The notes: generated by a model from the letters alone, not told the origin. Shown: positions 11,421 to 24,906, numbered from the stretch's first letter. The stretch: DNA of 64,000 bases from Micromonospora sp. C31 (GCF_018070575.1 NZ_JAGPXN010000007.1:186001-250000); one strand, 5' to 3'. Translations and numbers: made by a program.

Positions 11421-11676
11421 CAGCCGTCGCGTGGGCCCCAACCGGCCTCGGGCGGCGGGCCGACCGTGGCGCCTGCGGCCGAGAGACAGCCCACCCTGGG
11501 CGCGACCGTTGCCCGCGCCCAGGCGAATGCCTCCTCCTGTCCGCGCCGTGGCCGCGACGATCGCCCTGACATGGGTCGGCCCTCCGCCCACGATCACGGC
11601 GTTACGGAGAGTGATGTTCTGATGTCGTCACGGTACGTCATCGGCCTGGCGGCCTTCCCTCGCTGCCTATCGGACG

Positions 11677-11799
11677 CTTTGCTCTGCAGCCATATTCGCA
11701 CCGGCGGTCCGACCTGGGGTTTCTCTGCCGACGTTTGAATCGCCGCCGGGAGCAGGCGTGACCGTCGGTGAGTGGTGCGTTTGTGGCTGCAGAGCAAAG
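11677..11799. repeat. Long inverted repeat (MITE- or REP-like element)
   Basis: CTTTGCTCTGCAGCCA at 11677-11692 is repeated in perfect inverse at 11784-11799. After a four-base mismatch the arms continue with CGCACC/GGTGCG, giving about 22 matches in 26. The arms enclose about 90 bases of lower GC with no gene. Its size and symmetry fit a miniature mobile or palindromic repeat, or a large RNA hairpin. No target duplication was identified. Confidence 0.7.
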
Positions 11800-11980
11800 G
11801 AGGCGCGGGTGATGCTCACCGAGGCCATTGGTGTGTGCGTAGGGTGACGTGCCGGTGGGCGCTGTCGCCAAGGGGCGTCGTTGACGGTCAGGTCGGGGCG
11901 CCGGTTCGTGTTACGGCTGGATTCCGCGCTGTCGCCCAAACGCGGGCAACGCCGGGGGCGGCGGCGAGGAGCATCGTGGG

Positions 11981-12040
11981 CGAGGCGGCGAGGCGGCGAG
12001 GCGGCGAGGCGGCGAGGTGGCGAGGTGGCGCAGTGGCGCA
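11981..12040. repeat. 9-base tandem repeat
   Basis: About five copies of GCGGCGAGG decay into GTGGCGAGG and GTGGCGCAG variants. The three-base sub-periodicity makes long false open frames over this stretch. No protein-coding support. Confidence 0.75.
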
Positions 12041-12185
12041 ATGGCCCGGAGCGGGCCGGAGCGGGGCGGGTGGCAGGCGGGGTGGCCGAGGGTGGCGGGG
12101 GCGGCGGGACGGGCGGGCGGTGTCGGGCGGCATTGGACGGGGCGGTGCGCGGGCAGCGCCGGGCAGCGGCGTTCGGCGCTACTAG

Positions 12186-12191
12186 TAGACT
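12186..12191 (+). promoter_or_regulatory. efp promoter -10 element
   Basis: TAGACT, 38 bases before the efp ATG, matches the actinobacterial TAnnnT -10. The same hexamer occurs before def and pheS in this window. No good -35 lies 17-18 bases upstream. GGCAGGAAA just before the ATG serves as ribosome site. Confidence 0.5.
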
Positions 12192-12229
12192 TGCCAGGTC
12201 TGTCCGCCAATTGATGATCAAGGCAGGAA

Positions 12230-12787
12230 ATGGCCACCACCAACGACCTGAAGAACGGCCTGGTACTCAACCTCGACGGAGAGCTTTGGGCCGTCGTCGA
12301 GTTCCAGCACGTCAAGCCCGGTAAGGGTGGTGCGTTCGTGCGTACCACGCTGAAGAACGTGCTGTCCGGCAAGGTGGTCGACAAGACCTTCAACGCGGGC
12401 ACCAAGGTCGAGACCGCGACCGTGGACAAGCGCACCATGCAGTACCTCTACGCCGACGGCGAGGACTACGTCTTCATGGATCTGGAGACGTTCGACCAGA
12501 TCAACGTGCTCGGCGCCACCGTCGGCGACGCGGCGAACTACCTGCTGCCCGAGGCTGAGGCGACCGTGGCCATCCACGAGAGCGTCCCGCTCTACATCGA
12601 GCTGCCGACCAGCGTCGTGCTGGAGGTCACCTACACCGAGCCGGGCCTGCAGGGCGACCGGTCGACCGGCGGCAACAAGCCGGCCACCGTCGAGACCGGC
12701 GCGACCGTGCAGGTGCCGCTCTTCATCACCACCGGAGAGAAGATCAAGGTCGACACCCGCGACGGCCGTTACCTCGGCCGCGCCTGA
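12230..12787 (+). CDS. efp: Elongation factor P
   Basis: 185 residues, the usual length, with three beta domains (about 1-64, 65-128, 129-185). The loop that reaches the peptidyl-transferase centre is KPGKGGAF, with Lys32 at the tip; in actinobacteria related factors act with this lysine apparently unmodified. It relieves ribosome stalling at polyproline, relevant in a proteome this proline-rich. The stop overlaps the nusB ATG by one base, giving an efp-nusB operon. Confidence 0.97.
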   Translation: MATTNDLKNGLVLNLDGELWAVVEFQHVKPGKGGAFVRTTLKNVLSGKVVDKTFNAGTKVETATVDKRTMQYLYADGEDYVFMDLETFDQINVLGATVGDAANYLLPEAEATVAIHESVPLYIELPTSVVLEVTYTEPGLQGDRSTGGNKPATVETGATVQVPLFITTGEKIKVDTRDGRYLGRA

Positions 12788-13221
12788 TGGCCGAGGGTCC
12801 CAAGCAGCAGATGCCGGCGCGCCGCAAGGCGCGCAAGCGGGCGCTGGACGTGCTCTTCGAGGCCGACCTGCGGGACCGTCCGCCGGTCGAGGTGCTCGCC
12901 GGCTACATCGAGCGGATCGAGAAGCCCCGACCCGAGCACCTGGGATACGCGGTGAGCCTCGTCGAGGGCGTCGCCGCCCACCTCGACCGGATCGACGAGG
13001 TGATCGCGAGCTACGCCGAGGGGTGGACGCTGGACCGGATGCCGGCGGTCGACCGCAATCTCGCCCGGATCGCGGTCTACGAACTGCTCTACGTCGACGA
13101 GATCGACGACGCGGTCGCCATCAGCGAGGCCGTCGAGCTGGCCCGGCAGATGTCGACCGACGACTCGCCGCGCTTCCTCAACGGCATCCTCGGCCGCATC
13201 GCCGAGTACGCCACCCGCTGA
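12787..13221 (+). CDS. nusB: Transcription antitermination factor NusB
   Basis: 144 residues, all-helical. The signature begins RRKARKRALDVLFEADLRD and the C-terminal part contains DRNLARIAVYELLY and the end FLNGILGRIAE, which are classic NusB positions for boxA RNA and NusE contact. It promotes rRNA antitermination. The start ATG shares the A of the efp TGA. A perfect 18-bp hairpin follows 70 bases downstream and separates it from convergent bldD. Confidence 0.96.
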   Translation: MAEGPKQQMPARRKARKRALDVLFEADLRDRPPVEVLAGYIERIEKPRPEHLGYAVSLVEGVAAHLDRIDEVIASYAEGWTLDRMPAVDRNLARIAVYELLYVDEIDDAVAISEAVELARQMSTDDSPRFLNGILGRIAEYATR

Positions 13222-13292
13222 CGCGGCGCACGTCACACCCGACGTGCGTCACACCCCTCCGGTGACGGCGGGCGGAAACGCGACACGTACGA

Positions 13293-13329
13293 CGAAAGGG
13301 GCCCGTGCCGACGGCACGGGCCCCTTTCG
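13293..13329. terminator. Bidirectional terminator, nusB/bldD
   Basis: Eighteen bases at 13293-13310 pair perfectly with 13312-13329, the stem starting CGAAAGGGGCCC and closing with its complement. It lies between the converging nusB and bldD stops. The right arm ends CCCTTTCG, giving a short U-rich foot in the plus direction and the same in reverse. Confidence 0.9.
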
Positions 13330-13337
13330 CGGTCGGT

Positions 13338-13826
13338 TCAGCTGGCGAAGAACGCCCGCGGGTCGGCGACCAGCACACCGTGCTCGGTGAGCCGCTCGAT
13401 CAGGCCGGACGGCGAGGCGTCGTAGACGATCGCGAGCGCACGCAGGTCGTCGGCGCGGATGGAGAGCACGCGGCCGTTGTAGTCGCCACGCTGCTGCTGG
13501 ATGGCGCGCGCGTACCGGGCGACGTAGGCCAGGTCCTCGGAGGCCTCGTCGTAGAGGCGCTCCAGGTCGAGCACGATCTTGCTGGTGGGCTCGTGGCGAA
13601 CCCCGCTGCCGTCGGGCAGCAGCTCCGAGACGGGCACACGGTAGAAGTCGGCCAGCTCCGCCAGGCGCGACACCGTGACGGCGCGGTCGCCGCGCTCGTA
13701 GGAGCCGACCACCACCGCCTTCCACCGCCCGTTCGACTTCTCCTCCACACCCTGCAGGGAGAGGCCCTGCTGCTGGCGGATGGAGCGCAGACGGGCGCCC
13801 AGAGACTTGGCGTATTCAGAGGGCAT
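13338..13826 (-). CDS. bldD: Developmental master regulator BldD
   Basis: 162 residues from the ATG at 13826; the start was set by the conserved N-terminus PSEYAKSLGARLRSIR, and an upstream in-frame ATG is not conserved. Residues 1-70 form an HTH_3 domain (QQQGLSLQGVEEKS, then GSYERGDRAVTV). The C-terminal domain keeps the c-di-GMP signature RGD-x8-RxxD (RGDYNGRVLSIRADD), so the protein should dimerise through tetrameric c-di-GMP and repress developmental genes. It is divergent from the pyr operon, with GGTCA/TGACC palindromes between them that may be operators. A diguanylate-cyclase-like regulator is encoded 24 kb away. Confidence 0.96.
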   Translation of the reverse strand: MPSEYAKSLGARLRSIRQQQGLSLQGVEEKSNGRWKAVVVGSYERGDRAVTVSRLAELADFYRVPVSELLPDGSGVRHEPTSKIVLDLERLYDEASEDLAYVARYARAIQQQRGDYNGRVLSIRADDLRALAIVYDASPSGLIERLTEHGVLVADPRAFFAS

Positions 13827-13901
13827 TAAACACTCCCAGTGCTGCTCGGGGTTCTCCCAGCGATCGCTACGGAGCGTGACGGTACGGGGATTGGCACAAC
13901 T

Positions 13902-14005
13902 GGTCAAGTGGTCGTGACCTTACCGTTGGGATCACCGGGGGAGTTGTCCCCTTTTCGCCGAGCTGACCAGGGGGTCAGTGGCCGACGACGGTCAGCGCGG
14001 TGACC
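13902..14005. promoter_or_regulatory. Cluster of GGTCA/TGACC palindromes between bldD and pyrR
   Basis: Three inverted repeats built from the same half-site occur in 104 bases: GGTCA-N8-TGACC at 13902-13919, CTGACC-N4-GGTCAG at 13963-13978 and GGTCA-N6-TGACC at 13990-14005. The arrangement suggests a regulator binding the divergent bldD/pyrR promoter region. Autoregulation by BldD is possible, but the sites do not match closely the BldD box as I remember it. Confidence 0.4.
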
Positions 14006-14077
14006 ACTGGTAACGTGGCGTGAAGCCCCGGTACCGAGCCGCTCGCGACCCGGTACCGGCATCCGACGTCCTTTAAC

Positions 14078-14106
14078 GACCCGTCCCGTGAGGCGGGGAA
14101 GGAGGT
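14078..14106 (+). promoter_or_regulatory. PyrR-binding RNA hairpin overlapping the pyrR ribosome site
   Basis: The leader contains CCCG-TCCCGTGAGG-CGGG at 14080-14097, matching the conserved UCC-x-G-x-GAGG core of PyrR anti-antiterminator loops, directly followed by the strong ribosome site AAGGAGGT (14099-14106). In mycobacteria PyrR is known to repress translation by binding such a loop at its own ribosome site. The same mechanism is inferred here for the whole coupled operon. Confidence 0.7.
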
Positions 14107-14111
14107 CCGCC

Positions 14112-14692
<581 letters not shown>

Positions 14693-14696
<4 letters not shown>

Positions 14697-15619
14697 TCCG
14701 GCACCTGCTCTCCGGCGCCGACCTGGACGCCGCCACCGCCACGGAGATCCTGGACACGGCCGCCGAGATGGCCACCGTCGCCGGCCGGGAGGTCAAGAAG
14801 CTGCCCGCGTTGCGCGGGCGCACCGTGGTCAACCTCTTCTACGAGGACTCCACCCGGACCCGGATCTCGTTCGAGGCGGCGGCGAAGCGGCTCAGCGCCG
14901 ATGTGATCAACTTTTCGGCCAAGGGCTCCAGCGTGACCAAGGGCGAGAGCCTGAAGGACACCGCGCTGACCCTGCAGGCGATGGGGGCCGACGCGGTGGT
15001 CGTCCGGCACCCCGCCTCGGGCGCCCCGCACCGGCTCGCCGACTGGGTCGACGGGTCGGTGGTCAACGCCGGCGACGGCACCCACGAGCACCCCACCCAG
15101 GCGCTGCTCGACGCGTACACGATGCGCTCCCGGCTGGGCCGGCTGGCCGGCCTGTCGGTCGCGGTGGTCGGCGACGTCCTGCACAGCCGGGTGGCCCGCT
15201 CCAACGTCCTGCTGCTGTCCACGCTCGGCGCCAAGGTGACCCTGGTCGGGCCGCCGACGCTGATCCCCGTCCACATCGCGCAGGCCCTCGCGCCCGGCAC
15301 CGACGTCTCCTACGACCTCGACGCGGTGCTGCCGCAGTCGGACGTCGTGATGATGCTGCGGGTGCAGCGCGAGCGGATGAACGACTCCTACTTCCCGTCC
15401 GCCCGCGAGTACGCCCGCCGCTACGGCCTGGACGGCCCGCGGATGCGCCGGCTGCCCGAGCACGCGATCGTCATGCACCCCGGGCCGATGAACCGGGGGA
15501 TGGAGATCACGCCCGAGGTCGCCGACTCGCCCCGCTCCACCATCGTCGAACAGGTCGCCAACGGGGTCTCCGTGCGGATGGCCGTCCTCTACCTGCTGCT
15601 CGGGGGGAACAACCGGTGA
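14693..15619 (+). CDS. pyrB: Aspartate carbamoyltransferase catalytic subunit
   Basis: 308 residues. Carbamoyl-phosphate binding is shown by FYEDSTRTR at residues 49-57 and [16 protein letters not shown] further on; aspartate binding by [10 protein letters not shown] and the MHPGPMNRG loop. It condenses carbamoyl phosphate and aspartate, the committed step of de novo pyrimidine synthesis. No pyrI regulatory-chain gene is present, as expected outside enterobacteria. Starts and stops overlap with pyrR and pyrC. Confidence 0.98.
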
Positions 15620-16893
15620 GCTCGTACCTGATCTCCAACGTCAGCGTCGTCGGCGCCGCGCCGACCGACGTGCTGATCCGCGACGGCGTCGTCGCGGCCG
15701 TCGGCGCCGGGCTGGACGCGCCGGAGGCGACCGTCGTCGACGGCACCGGGCTGGTCGCCCTGCCCGGCCTGGTCGACCTGCACACCCACCTGCGCGAGCC
15801 CGGCCGGGAGGACGCCGAGACCGTCGAGTCGGGGTCCCGGGCGGCGGCGCTCGGCGGCTACACCGCGGTCTGCGCGATGGCCAACACCTCGCCGGTCGCC
15901 GACACCGCCGGCGTGGTCGAGCAGGTCTGGCGGCTGGGCCGGGAGGCCGGGCTGGTGGACGTGCAGCCGATCGGCGCGGTCACCGTCGGCCTGGCCGGCG
16001 AGCACCTCGCCGAGTTGGGCGCGATGGCCGACTCGGCGGCCCGGGTGCGGATCTTCTCCGACGACGGGCACTGCGTGGCCGACCCGAGGCTGATGCGCCG
16101 GGCGCTGGAGTACGTGAAGGCGTTCGACGGGATCATCGCCCAGCACGCCGAGGAGCCCCGGCTCACCGAGGGCGCGCAGATGCACGAGGGCGAGGTCTCG
16201 ACCCGCCTCGGCCTGACCGGCTGGCCGGCGGTCGCCGAGGAGGCGATCATCGCCCGGGACGTGCTGCTCGCCGAGCACGTGGGCAGCCGCCTGCACGTGT
16301 GCCACGTCTCCACCGCCGGCAGCGTCGAGGTGCTGCGCCACGCCAAGGCCCGGGGGGTACGGGTCACCGCCGAGGTCACCCCGCACCACCTGCTGCTGAC
16401 CGACTCCCGGGCCGAGACCTACGACCCGGTCTACAAGGTCAACCCGCCGTTGCGTACCGCGACCGACATCGCCGCGCTGCGGGCGGCCCTGGTCGACGGC
16501 GTGATCGACGTGGTCGCCACCGACCACGCCCCGCACGCGGTGGAGGACAAGGAGTGCGAGTGGGCGTACGCCCGGCCGGGCATGCTCGGCCTGGAGACGG
16601 CGCTGTCGATCGCCCTCGACGTGCTCGGCCCGCAGTGGGACCTGATCGCCGAGCGGATGTCGCGCGCCCCGGCCCGGATCGCCGGGCTGGAGGGGCACGG
16701 TGTCGACCCGGCGCCCGGGGTGCCGGCGAACCTGACCCTGGTCGACCCGGCCGCCCGCCGCACCATCGAGCCGGCGGAGCTGGCCAGCCGTAGTCGCAAC
16801 ACCCCGTACGCCCGCATGACGCTGCCGGGTCGCATCGTGGCGACCTTCCTGCGCGGCGAGCCGACGGTCCTGGACGGAAAGGCAGTTCTATGA
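15616..16893 (+). CDS. pyrC: Dihydroorotase (class I)
   Basis: 425 residues, typical of long class I dihydroorotases. Zinc ligands are in [10 protein letters not shown] (His56, His58), later histidines in IIAQHAEEP and [10 protein letters not shown], and the catalytic Asp in VATDHAPH at about 303. It closes carbamoyl-aspartate to dihydroorotate. The GTG start overlaps the pyrB stop (GTGA), and its own stop overlaps carA. Confidence 0.97.
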   Translation: MSSYLISNVSVVGAAPTDVLIRDGVVAAVGAGLDAPEATVVDGTGLVALPGLVDLHTHLREPGREDAETVESGSRAAALGGYTAVCAMANTSPVADTAGVVEQVWRLGREAGLVDVQPIGAVTVGLAGEHLAELGAMADSAARVRIFSDDGHCVADPRLMRRALEYVKAFDGIIAQHAEEPRLTEGAQMHEGEVSTRLGLTGWPAVAEEAIIARDVLLAEHVGSRLHVCHVSTAGSVEVLRHAKARGVRVTAEVTPHHLLLTDSRAETYDPVYKVNPPLRTATDIAALRAALVDGVIDVVATDHAPHAVEDKECEWAYARPGMLGLETALSIALDVLGPQWDLIAERMSRAPARIAGLEGHGVDPAPGVPANLTLVDPAARRTIEPAELASRSRNTPYARMTLPGRIVATFLRGEPTVLDGKAVL

Positions 16894-18081
16894 CCAAGCG
16901 GAGGCCCGCGATCCTCGTCCTGGAGGACGGGCGCACGTTCCACGGCGAGGCGTACGGCAGCGTCGGGGAGACCTTCGGCGAGGCGGTCTTCAACACCGGC
17001 ATGACCGGCTACCAGGAGACGCTGACCGACCCGTCCTACCACCGTCAGGTGGTGGTGCAGACCGCCCCGCACATCGGCAACACCGGCGTCAACGACTCCG
17101 ACGACGAGTCGGGCCGGATCTGGGTCGCCGGCTACGTGGTCCGCGACCCGGCCCGCGTCGGCTCGAACTGGCGGGCCACGGGCGGGCTGGAGGAGCGGCT
17201 GTCCGCCGAGGGCGTCGTCGGCGTCAGCGGCGTGGACACCCGGGCGCTGACCCGGCACCTGCGCGAGCGCGGCGCGATGCGGGTCGGCATCTCCAGCGTC
17301 GAGACCGACCCCCGGGCGTTGCTGGCCCGGGTGCGGCAGGCCCCCGAGATGGTCGGCGCGGACCTGTCGACCGAGGTCACCACGGCGCAGCCGTACGTGG
17401 TGGCGGCCTCCGGCGAGCACCGCTTCACGGTCGCCGCGCTGGACCTGGGCATCAAGCGCAACGTCCCGCGCCGGCTCGCCGCCCGGGGGGTCACCACCCA
17501 CGTGCTGCCGGCCGGCTCCACCGTCGACGACCTGCTCGCCACCGGCGCGGACGCGGTCTTCCTCTCGCCCGGGCCGGGCGACCCGGCCACCGCCGACGGG
17601 CCGGTGGCCCTGGCGCGGGAGGTGCTGCGCCGCGAGGTGCCGCTGTTCGGCATCTGCTTCGGCAGCCAGATCCTCGGCCGGGCGCTGGGCTTCGGCACGT
17701 ACAAGCTCGGCTACGGCCACCGGGGGATCAACCAGCCGGTGCTCGACCGGGTCACCGGCAAGGTCGAGGTGACCAGCCACAACCACGGCTTCGCGGTCGC
17801 CTGGCCGGGTCGCGGGCAGGACCCGGGCGCGGTCGAGGTACCCGGCGCACGCCACGGGGCGGTCGTACCCGATGCGGTGATCGAGACCGAGTTCGGCGGC
17901 GTCCAGGTCAGTCACGTCTGCCTCAATGACAACGTGGTCGAGGGGCTGCGGGCGAAGGACGTGCCCGCCTTCACCGTCCAGTACCACCCGGAGGCGGCGG
18001 CCGGTCCGCACGACGCGGACTACCTCTTCGACCGCTTCGCCGAGCTCATCGAGGGCCGGACCCACAGCGAGGGGCGCACAC

Positions 18082-18089
<8 letters not shown>
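16890..18089 (+). CDS. carA: Carbamoyl-phosphate synthase small (glutaminase) subunit
   Basis: 399 residues. The N-terminal half is the CarA-specific domain ([30 protein letters not shown]). The C-terminal half is a class I glutamine amidotransferase with nucleophile Cys256 in [15 protein letters not shown] and His/Glu in VQYHPEA. It feeds ammonia from glutamine to CarB. The last eight bases overlap the carB start in another frame, so both subunits are made together. Confidence 0.97.
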
Positions 18090-21483
<3,394 letters not shown>

Positions 21484-21484
21484 C

Positions 21485-21546
21485 CCCCCACCCCCACCCC
21501 CACCCGCACCCGCACCCGCACCCGCACCCGTACCCGCACCCGTACG
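21485..21546. repeat. Hexamer tandem repeat CACCCG
   Basis: From the base after the carB stop, about ten units of CACCCC/CACCCG/TACCCG run to 21546. This slippage-type microsatellite abuts the palindromic element. It is not translated in any plausible gene. Confidence 0.85.
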
Positions 21547-21547
21547 C

Positions 21548-21608
21548 GTTGATCATGAAGTTGTTGTCGGCCGGCACGGCGTGTCGCGGCGATAACTTCA
21601 TGATCAAC
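21548..21608. repeat. Palindromic REP/MITE-like element between carB and pyrD
   Basis: GTTGATCATGAAGTT (21548-21562) and its exact inverse (21594-21608) flank a 31-base GC-rich spacer. The arms are strikingly AT-rich for this genome and each contains the inner palindrome TGATCA. It would form a strong hairpin in the operon message between carB and pyrD, and could act as a processing or attenuation site. I believe similar palindromes are repeated in Micromonospora genomes, but only one copy is in this window. Confidence 0.75.
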
Positions 21609-21625
21609 GGGGGTGGTCGGTCGTG

Positions 21626-22642
21626 ATGTTCGAGCGGGTGGTCCGGCCGGGGTTGTTTCGGATCGGCGGCGGGGATGCCGAGGCCGCGCACGAGTGGACG
21701 CTGCGGCGGCTGGCGGGACTCTCCCGCCGGCCGGCGGCGCTGGGGGTGTTGCGGGCCCGGTACGCCGTGCGGGCGCCGCGCACGGTGTTCGGCGTGGAGT
21801 TTCCCAACCCGGTCGGGCTCGCCGCCGGGATGGACAAGGACGGCGTGGCCCTGCCGGCCTGGCCGGCGCTGGGCTTCGGCTTCGTCGAGGTCGGCACGGT
21901 CACCGCGCACCCACAGCCGGGTAATCCCCGGCCCCGGCTGTTCCGGCTGCCCGGCAGCGAGGCCGTGGTGAACCGGATGGGCTTCAACAACGCCGGCGCC
22001 GAGGCCCTCGCGGCCCGGCTCGCGGCGCTGCCCCGCCCGATCGGCGTGCCGCTGGGCATCTCGCTGGGCAAGTCGAAGGTGACCCCGCTGGACGAGGCGG
22101 TGCAGGACTACCTCGCCTCGTACCGGGCGCTGCGCGCGCACGGCGACTACTTCGCGGTCAACGTCTCCTCGCCGAACACCCCGGGCCTGCGCTCGCTGCA
22201 GGACCGGGCGCACCTGGACGCCATCCTGGCGGCGCTGGTGGGGGAGAAGCCGGTGCTGGTGAAGATCGCCCCGGACCTCACCGAGCCGGCGATCGCCGAG
22301 CTGCTGGAGGTCTGCCTGGCCCGGGGCGCCGCCGGGGTGATCGCCACCAACACCACGCTGGCCCGCGACGGCCTGGCCCCGGCGGACCGGGCGCGCGGCG
22401 CGCAGACCGGCGGCCTGTCGGGTCGCCCGCTCGCCGACCGCGCCCGCGAGGTGGTCGCCTTCGTGCACCGCGAGACCGGTGGTCGGCTGCCGGTGATCGG
22501 CGTCGGGGGGATCGTGGACCCGGACGCCGCGGCCCGGATGTTCGACGCCGGCGCCGCCCTGGTGCAGCTCTACACCGGCTTCATCTACCGTGGCCCGGCC
22601 CTGGTCCGTGCCGCCGTGCGCGCCGCGAGGACGGGCGGGTGA
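21626..22642 (+). CDS. pyrD: Dihydroorotate dehydrogenase (quinone), class 2
   Basis: 338 residues from the ATG at 21626 (an adjoining GTG at 21623 is the alternative). It is class 2, with the N-terminal membrane-binding helices ([19 protein letters not shown]) and FMN barrel. Motifs are [39 protein letters not shown] with the class 2 catalytic serine, LVKIAPDL and GVGGI. It oxidises dihydroorotate to orotate with quinone at the membrane. Its stop overlaps the next GTG (GTGA). Confidence 0.97.
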   Translation: MFERVVRPGLFRIGGGDAEAAHEWTLRRLAGLSRRPAALGVLRARYAVRAPRTVFGVEFPNPVGLAAGMDKDGVALPAWPALGFGFVEVGTVTAHPQPGNPRPRLFRLPGSEAVVNRMGFNNAGAEALAARLAALPRPIGVPLGISLGKSKVTPLDEAVQDYLASYRALRAHGDYFAVNVSSPNTPGLRSLQDRAHLDAILAALVGEKPVLVKIAPDLTEPAIAELLEVCLARGAAGVIATNTTLARDGLAPADRARGAQTGGLSGRPLADRAREVVAFVHRETGGRLPVIGVGGIVDPDAAARMFDAGAALVQLYTGFIYRGPALVRAAVRAARTGG

Positions 22643-23913
22643 CCCCCGAGCAGATCCTGGCGGCCGACCGGGCGCACGTCTGGCACCCGTACGCGGCCCT
22701 GCCGCCGGCCAGCGCGCCCTACCTGGTGAAAGGCGCCGAGGGCGTACGGCTGCGGCTGGCCGACGGCCGGGAGCTGGTCGACGGGATGTCGTCGTGGTGG
22801 GCGGCGATCCACGGCTACCGGCACCCGGTGCTCGACGCGGCGGTGACCGACCAGCTCGGCCGGATGAGCCACGTGATGTTCGGCGGGCTCACCCACGAGC
22901 CGGCGGTGCGCCTGGCGGCCACGCTGGTCGAGTTGGCCCCGGACGGGCTGGAGCACGTCTTCCTGGCCGACTCCGGCTCGGTCGGCGTCGAGGTCGCGAT
23001 CAAGATGTGCCTGCAGTACCAGCGGGCCACGGGCCGGCCGGAGCGCCGCCGGTTGGGCACCTGGCGGGGCGGCTACCACGGCGACACGTTCCACCCGATG
23101 AGCGTCTGCGACCCCGAGGGCGGCATGCACCACCTCTGGGGCGACGTGCTGCCCCGGCAGGTCTTCGCTCCCGTGCCGCCCGGCGGGTTCGACACCCCGC
23201 CGGATCCGGCCTACGTGGCGACAATGGTCGAGGCGGTCGAGCGGCACGCCCACGAGCTGGCCGCGGTCGTCGTGGAGCCGGTGGTCCAGGGCGCCGGCGG
23301 GATGCGCTTCCACCATCCGCACTACCTGCGGGTGCTGCGCGAGGTGACCCGGGCGCACGGCGTGCTGCTGATCTTCGACGAGATCGCCACCGGTTTCGGG
23401 CGCACGGGCGCCATGTTCGCCGCCGAGCACGCCGGGGTGGCTCCCGACGTGATGTGCGTGGGCAAGGCGCTCACCGGCGGGTACCTGACGCTGGCCGCCA
23501 CGCTCTGCACGGCGCAGGTCGCCCGGGGCATCTCCGCCGGCGGCGTGCTGGCGCACGGCCCGACGTTCATGGGCAACCCGCTGGCCTGTGCGGTCGCCAA
23601 CGCCTCCCTCGGCCTGCTGCGGGCGGGGGACTGGGCGGGGCAGGTGGCGAGGGTGCAGGCGGGCCTGCGGGCCGGCCTGGAGCCGTTGCGTGGAGCGCCG
23701 GGGGTGCTCGACGTGCGGGTGCTGGGCGCGATCGGCGTGGTCCAGCTCGACCGCGAGGTGGACCTGGGCGCCGCCACCGCCGCCGCGGTCGCCGAGGGGG
23801 TCTGGCTGCGGCCGTTCCGCGACCTGGTCTACACCATGCCGCCGTACGTCACCGACGACGCCGACCTGGCCCGGATCGCCGCGGGGGTCGCCGCCGCGGT
23901 GCGGGCCGGCTGA
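22639..23913 (+). CDS. bioA: Adenosylmethionine-8-amino-7-oxononanoate aminotransferase
   Basis: 424 residues, a class III PLP aminotransferase of the DAPA type. VWHPYAALP near the start, the BioA-type [38 protein letters not shown] and the PLP lysine in VGKALTGG (Lys276) are all present. It makes 7,8-diaminopelargonate for biotin, using SAM as amino donor. Its GTG overlaps the pyrD stop, so it is built into the pyrimidine operon, an unexpected place for a biotin gene. No other bio gene is in the window. Confidence 0.92.
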   Translation: MTPEQILAADRAHVWHPYAALPPASAPYLVKGAEGVRLRLADGRELVDGMSSWWAAIHGYRHPVLDAAVTDQLGRMSHVMFGGLTHEPAVRLAATLVELAPDGLEHVFLADSGSVGVEVAIKMCLQYQRATGRPERRRLGTWRGGYHGDTFHPMSVCDPEGGMHHLWGDVLPRQVFAPVPPGGFDTPPDPAYVATMVEAVERHAHELAAVVVEPVVQGAGGMRFHHPHYLRVLREVTRAHGVLLIFDEIATGFGRTGAMFAAEHAGVAPDVMCVGKALTGGYLTLAATLCTAQVARGISAGGVLAHGPTFMGNPLACAVANASLGLLRAGDWAGQVARVQAGLRAGLEPLRGAPGVLDVRVLGAIGVVQLDREVDLGAATAAAVAEGVWLRPFRDLVYTMPPYVTDDADLARIAAGVAAAVRAG

Positions 23914-24023
23914 GCCGCCGGTCGCGCTCCGGCGGCCGTACGCGGACGGCGTGGACGGCCCGCGACGCAGAGACGTGTCCCGGCGGCGGAGGCCCCGGGC
24001 GCCGAGGAGAGGGAGAGAACCGG

Positions 24024-24863
24024 ATGGAGAGCTTTGGCGCCCGCCTGCACCGGGCCGTCACGGAGCGGGGGCCGCTCTGCGTCGGCATCGACCCGCACCC
24101 GGGGCTGCTGGCCCGCTGGGGGCTCGACGACGACATCAGCGGGCTTGACCGCTTCGCCCGGACGGTCACGGAAGCCCTTGGTGACCGGGTCGCGGTGGTG
24201 AAGCCCCAGTCGGCCTTTTTCGAGCGGTTCGGCTCGAAAGGTATCGCGATTCTTGAGTCAACTATCCGACAGTTACGCGAGGCCGGCTCGCTCGTTCTGC
24301 TCGACGTCAAGCGCGGTGACATCGGCTCGACCGTCGCCGCGTACGCCTCGGCGTACCTCGACCCATCCAGCCCGGTCCATGTGGACGCGGTGACCGCGAG
24401 CCCGTTCCTCGGTGTCGGCGCGCTCGCGCCGATGTTCGATCTGGCCGCCGAGCACGGCGGCGGGGTCTTCGTGCTGGCGCTCACCTCCAACCCCGAGGGC
24501 GCCGCCGTGCAGCGCGCCCGCACCGCCGACGGGCGCACCGTCGCGCAGGCCGTCATCGACGAGATTTCCCAGCTCAACGCGGGTGCCCAGCCGCTCGGCA
24601 GCGTCGGGCTGGTGGTCGGGGCGACCATCGGTGACACCGGTCACGACCTCTCCGCCGTGAACGGTCCGCTGCTCGCCCCGGGCCTCGGCGCGCAGGGCGC
24701 CACGGCGGCGGATCTGCGCGTCGTGTTCGGCTCCGCCCTGCCCGCGGTGCTGCCCTCGTACTCGCGGGAGGTGCTGGGCGCGGGCCCGGATCCGGACGCG
24801 CTGCGGGCCGCCGCCGAGCGGGCCCTGACCGCCTGTCGGGCCGTCCTCGCCACTGGTGACTGA
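24024..24863 (+). CDS. pyrF: Orotidine-5'-phosphate decarboxylase (type 2)
   Basis: 279 residues, the long subfamily 2 form. LCVGIDPHPGLLARWG, VVKPQSAFFERFG, the catalytic Lys/Asp loop LLDVKRGDIGSTV, and VVGATIGD are visible. It decarboxylates OMP to UMP. The ATG at 24024 lies 110 bases beyond bioA, behind GGGAGAGAA. It completes the UMP pathway encoded by this operon, apart from pyrE, which is not in the window. Confidence 0.97.
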   Translation: MESFGARLHRAVTERGPLCVGIDPHPGLLARWGLDDDISGLDRFARTVTEALGDRVAVVKPQSAFFERFGSKGIAILESTIRQLREAGSLVLLDVKRGDIGSTVAAYASAYLDPSSPVHVDAVTASPFLGVGALAPMFDLAAEHGGGVFVLALTSNPEGAAVQRARTADGRTVAQAVIDEISQLNAGAQPLGSVGLVVGATIGDTGHDLSAVNGPLLAPGLGAQGATAADLRVVFGSALPAVLPSYSREVLGAGPDPDALRAAAERALTACRAVLATGD

Positions 24864-24906
24864 CTGACGGCTCGGTCACCTTTGTAAAGATCATCGCGCG
24901 TCCACG

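Larger units (their letters stand above)
11357..12229. other. Gene-free repeat-rich stretch between aroQ and efp
   Basis: About 870 bases without a credible gene. Open frames crossing it have mixed third-position bases, run over tandem repeats and show no family features. It contains, in order, a C-rich tandem repeat, a long inverted repeat enclosing a less GC-rich 90-base loop, a 9-base tandem repeat and the efp promoter. The central part (about 11600-11830) is visibly lower in GC than its surroundings, suggesting an inserted or decayed segment. Confidence 0.6.

Noticed and set aside
11981..12040. Tandem repeats considered as a CRISPR array
   Set aside because: The units are 9 or about 15 bases with no unique spacers, and no cas genes are present.
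11881..12324. 147-residue plus-strand frame ahead of efp
   Set aside because: It is made largely of the 9-base tandem repeat and runs into efp in another frame. No ribosome site or motif.
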